From positions 1-21,631 of the IMG/VR virus record IMGVR_UViG_3300044634_004090: a DNA stretch of 21,631 bases; one strand, 5' to 3'. The DNA is from a virus. A program made the translations under genes and the position numbers. Positions within the stretch are counted from its first letter, which is position 1. The number at the start of each line of letters is the position of its first letter. Under the pieces are notes generated by a model that was given only the letters and a program-made list of their open reading frames with translations, did not search any database and was not told where the DNA came from. Below, piece by piece: positions 20,531-21,631 of this stretch.

Positions 20531-20893
20531 TTATTTTTTATAATCTAAGTGGTGGTATACGTCATCTAAATATTCACCCGCTAAGTTTATTTTGGCTTTT
20601 ACCCAATCTTTTAGATCGCCAACATTATCAATTAATTTTATTATTTCTTTTGCTTTATAGTTTATACTTCGCAAGTCTCCTAAAGCCATTTTGTTTTGAT
20701 TCTCAACTTTGTAAAACTTAACATAATCTAAAACCGTATTCAGGTAATCTTCTGCGTGGGTTATTTTGGCTTTTACCCAATCTTCTAAGTCTTTTTTTTC
20801 GACCATTGACTGTAATTTTTCGCTATAAGATATGATCTTATGAAGATCATTTTTTGAATGATCATAATTTTCTAAAAATTCTTTAAATTTCAT
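20531..20893 (-). CDS. Phage protein with two DWVKAKI repeats
   Basis: A 120-residue helical protein. The start is the ATG at 20893 (MKFKEFLENYDH), with AGAGGA just upstream; a TTG further up (20914) lacks support. Two internal repeats are DLEDWVKAKITHAEDYLNTV and DLKDWVKAKINLAGEYLDDV, about 45 residues apart, each a helix-turn-helix. This 'DWVxAKIxxAxxYLxxV' unit recurs in hypothetical proteins of aquatic T4-like phages. The function is unknown. It is first in a two-gene minus operon. Confidence 0.65.
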   Translation of the reverse strand: MKFKEFLENYDHSKNDLHKIISYSEKLQSMVEKKDLEDWVKAKITHAEDYLNTVLDYVKFYKVENQNKMALGDLRSINYKAKEIIKLIDNVGDLKDWVKAKINLAGEYLDDVYHHLDYKK

Positions 20894-20928
20894 ATATTCC
20901 TCTATATTTGTCAAATATATATATTAAC

Positions 20929-21543
20929 ATGAACATTAATATTGAGCCATTTTATTGTTATATTAAAAAAGAGCATTTATTTGCTTACGAAAGTAATTTT
21001 GAAGAATTTGAATGTGTGTATGTTTTTGGAGCCAGAAGCGTCCCGGCAAGAGCATTATCATTTCATATAATGACTGATGGCGGTGCTCAAAGAGCGAATA
21101 TTCCGATAAATGCTTTGGTTCATAAACAAGACCATGAAAAACTTAGATTAGATGAATTGCAGCTGTGGGATTGTTTTGGAGAAAAAATAAATTGCATTTC
21201 TTTTAAATATTTAGTTAATAAAAGATGCCAAATAATAACAAAAGAAAAAAAATTATTATGGGGATCTTACATGATGACATTTGATTGGGAGGATAATGCT
21301 TACAGTGATACTCCCCATGATTATAAAAATGCCCATATGATAAAATTAGATAATGGATGTTTTGCTTTACAGCCTAATAATAGAATACTTTGGAGAGACA
21401 CAAATTTTATAACCAAACCCCTAGATTTAAATAATATTCCAAAATATAAAGTTGATAAACAAGTATTTATTTGTGAAAATTCAGATAAATGGGTGAGTGA
21501 GGATACAGATAATTTCTATTATGAAGTTAAAAAAGAAATATAA
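20929..21543 (+). CDS. Unknown phage protein
   Basis: A 204-residue protein starting at the ATG at 20929 (MNINIEPFYCYIKKEHLF); a TTG seven codons upstream is less likely. Readable blocks are EFECVYVFGARSVPARALSFHIMTDGGAQRANIPINALVHK, LQLWDCFGEKINCISFKY, WGSYMMTFDWED and GCFALQPNNRILWRDTNF. It is rich in aromatics and beta pattern and is probably a compact globular fold. I do not recognise a family with confidence. It is divergent from the DWVKAKI gene across a 35-base AT-rich gap; no ribosome site is evident. Confidence 0.6.
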   Translation: MNINIEPFYCYIKKEHLFAYESNFEEFECVYVFGARSVPARALSFHIMTDGGAQRANIPINALVHKQDHEKLRLDELQLWDCFGEKINCISFKYLVNKRCQIITKEKKLLWGSYMMTFDWEDNAYSDTPHDYKNAHMIKLDNGCFALQPNNRILWRDTNFITKPLDLNNIPKYKVDKQVFICENSDKWVSEDTDNFYYEVKKEI

Positions 21544-21556
21544 ATCAATTTTGCTA

Positions 21557-21585
21557 TTGATATCTAGTTAAATAATAAATATAAT
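21557..21585 (+). promoter_or_regulatory. Sigma70-type promoter, TTGATA-17-TATAAT
   Basis: TTGATA at 21557-21562, a 17-base spacer and TATAAT at 21580-21585: the same hexamers and spacing as at 14706-14734. A 7/8 late-type box (AATAAATA, 21574-21581) overlaps it. Confidence 0.75.
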
Positions 21586-21593
21586 ATAGCATT

Positions 21594-21623
21594 ATGAATA
21601 GGTTATATTATGGCGAAAAGTAA
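21594..21623 (+). CDS. Nine-codon mini-ORF at the promoter start site
   Basis: ATG eight bases after TATAAT reads nine codons (MNRLYYGEK) to a TAA and overlaps the next start codon in another frame. If translated, it could modulate the gene at 21610. It is too short to call firmly. Confidence 0.2.
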   Translation: MNRLYYGEK

Positions 21624-21631
21624 AGATGTAA
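21610..21631 (+). CDS. Start of a gene running off the right edge
   Basis: ATG followed by six more codons (MAKSKDV) continues beyond the window. AGG at 21600-21602 is a weak ribosome site. It lies downstream of the TTGATA/TATAAT promoter. The product cannot be told. Confidence 0.45.

Noticed and set aside
20479-20721. Hydrophobic + frame of 80 codons
   Set aside because: Antisense to the DWVKAKI gene and the small gene before it; the hydrophobicity reflects the complement of charged codons.
1-21631. tRNA genes or an origin of replication
   Set aside because: No cloverleaf-capable segment or iteron cluster was seen in the short intergenic gaps by eye; a dedicated tRNA scan was not possible.

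Overview
The window is an AT-rich stretch of a tailed-phage genome, most likely a distant relative of T4 (a 'far-T4' myovirus of the type found in aquatic metagenomes). Three observations support this. The left edge carries the 3' part of a T4 gp23-type major capsid gene. Several genes are preceded by exact copies of the T4 late-promoter box TATAAATA. Small genes overlap tightly (ATGA, TAATG and TGATG junctions). Strong GGAGG-type ribosome sites and TTGATA/TTGAAA-17-TATAAT promoters argue for a host with ordinary sigma70 and Shine-Dalgarno use and against Bacteroidetes. The host itself cannot be named. I see no tRNA, rRNA, CRISPR array or insertion sequence, and no gene-free stretch longer than 300 bases.

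Layout. 1-1110: gp23-like capsid gene (5' end missing) with a strong terminator. 1190-4050: an accessory insert with two overlapping homing-endonuclease-type ORFs on + and a DUF262-type protein on -. 4128-4302: a decayed + strand ORF end with an in-frame 33-bp duplication, then a bidirectional terminator. 4318-12038: mostly minus-strand adhesin and fibre genes (a tail-collar protein, a lectin-like fibre, an Asp-box-like propeller fibre and a 7-repeat delta-60 propeller fibre). Between the last two sit two methyltransferase-like genes and a QueC-like PP-loop gene. 12068-14734: a fucosyltransferase-like gene, a membrane-anchored DUF2459 protein with a 21-codon coupled leader ORF, and a string of very small genes, three of them membrane proteins, starting at a near-consensus sigma70 promoter. 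14737-17571: an overlapping four-gene fibre operon with two LamG paralogues. 17621-19918: a small conserved GKGSKRRP protein, a Dam-type adenine methylase, and a + operon ending in a DUF5856-like protein and a cupin. 19994-20308: a late-expressed 104-aa virion-type protein. 20361-21631: two small minus genes, a divergent unknown gene, and the start of a further gene.

The most interesting structural signal is a shared C-terminal module of about 80 residues that ends in AGHP(T/F)F. It closes three otherwise unrelated adhesins and also exists nearly alone as the 104-aa late protein at 19994. It looks like a common docking, decoration or chaperone domain onto which different beta-rich binding heads are swapped. 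A second signal is promoter architecture: near-consensus sigma70 promoters end only 6-8 bases before the start codon, implying leaderless early mRNAs, while structural genes use TATAAATA plus GGAGG. Functions assigned here come from reading motifs in the translated sequence; no database search was run.
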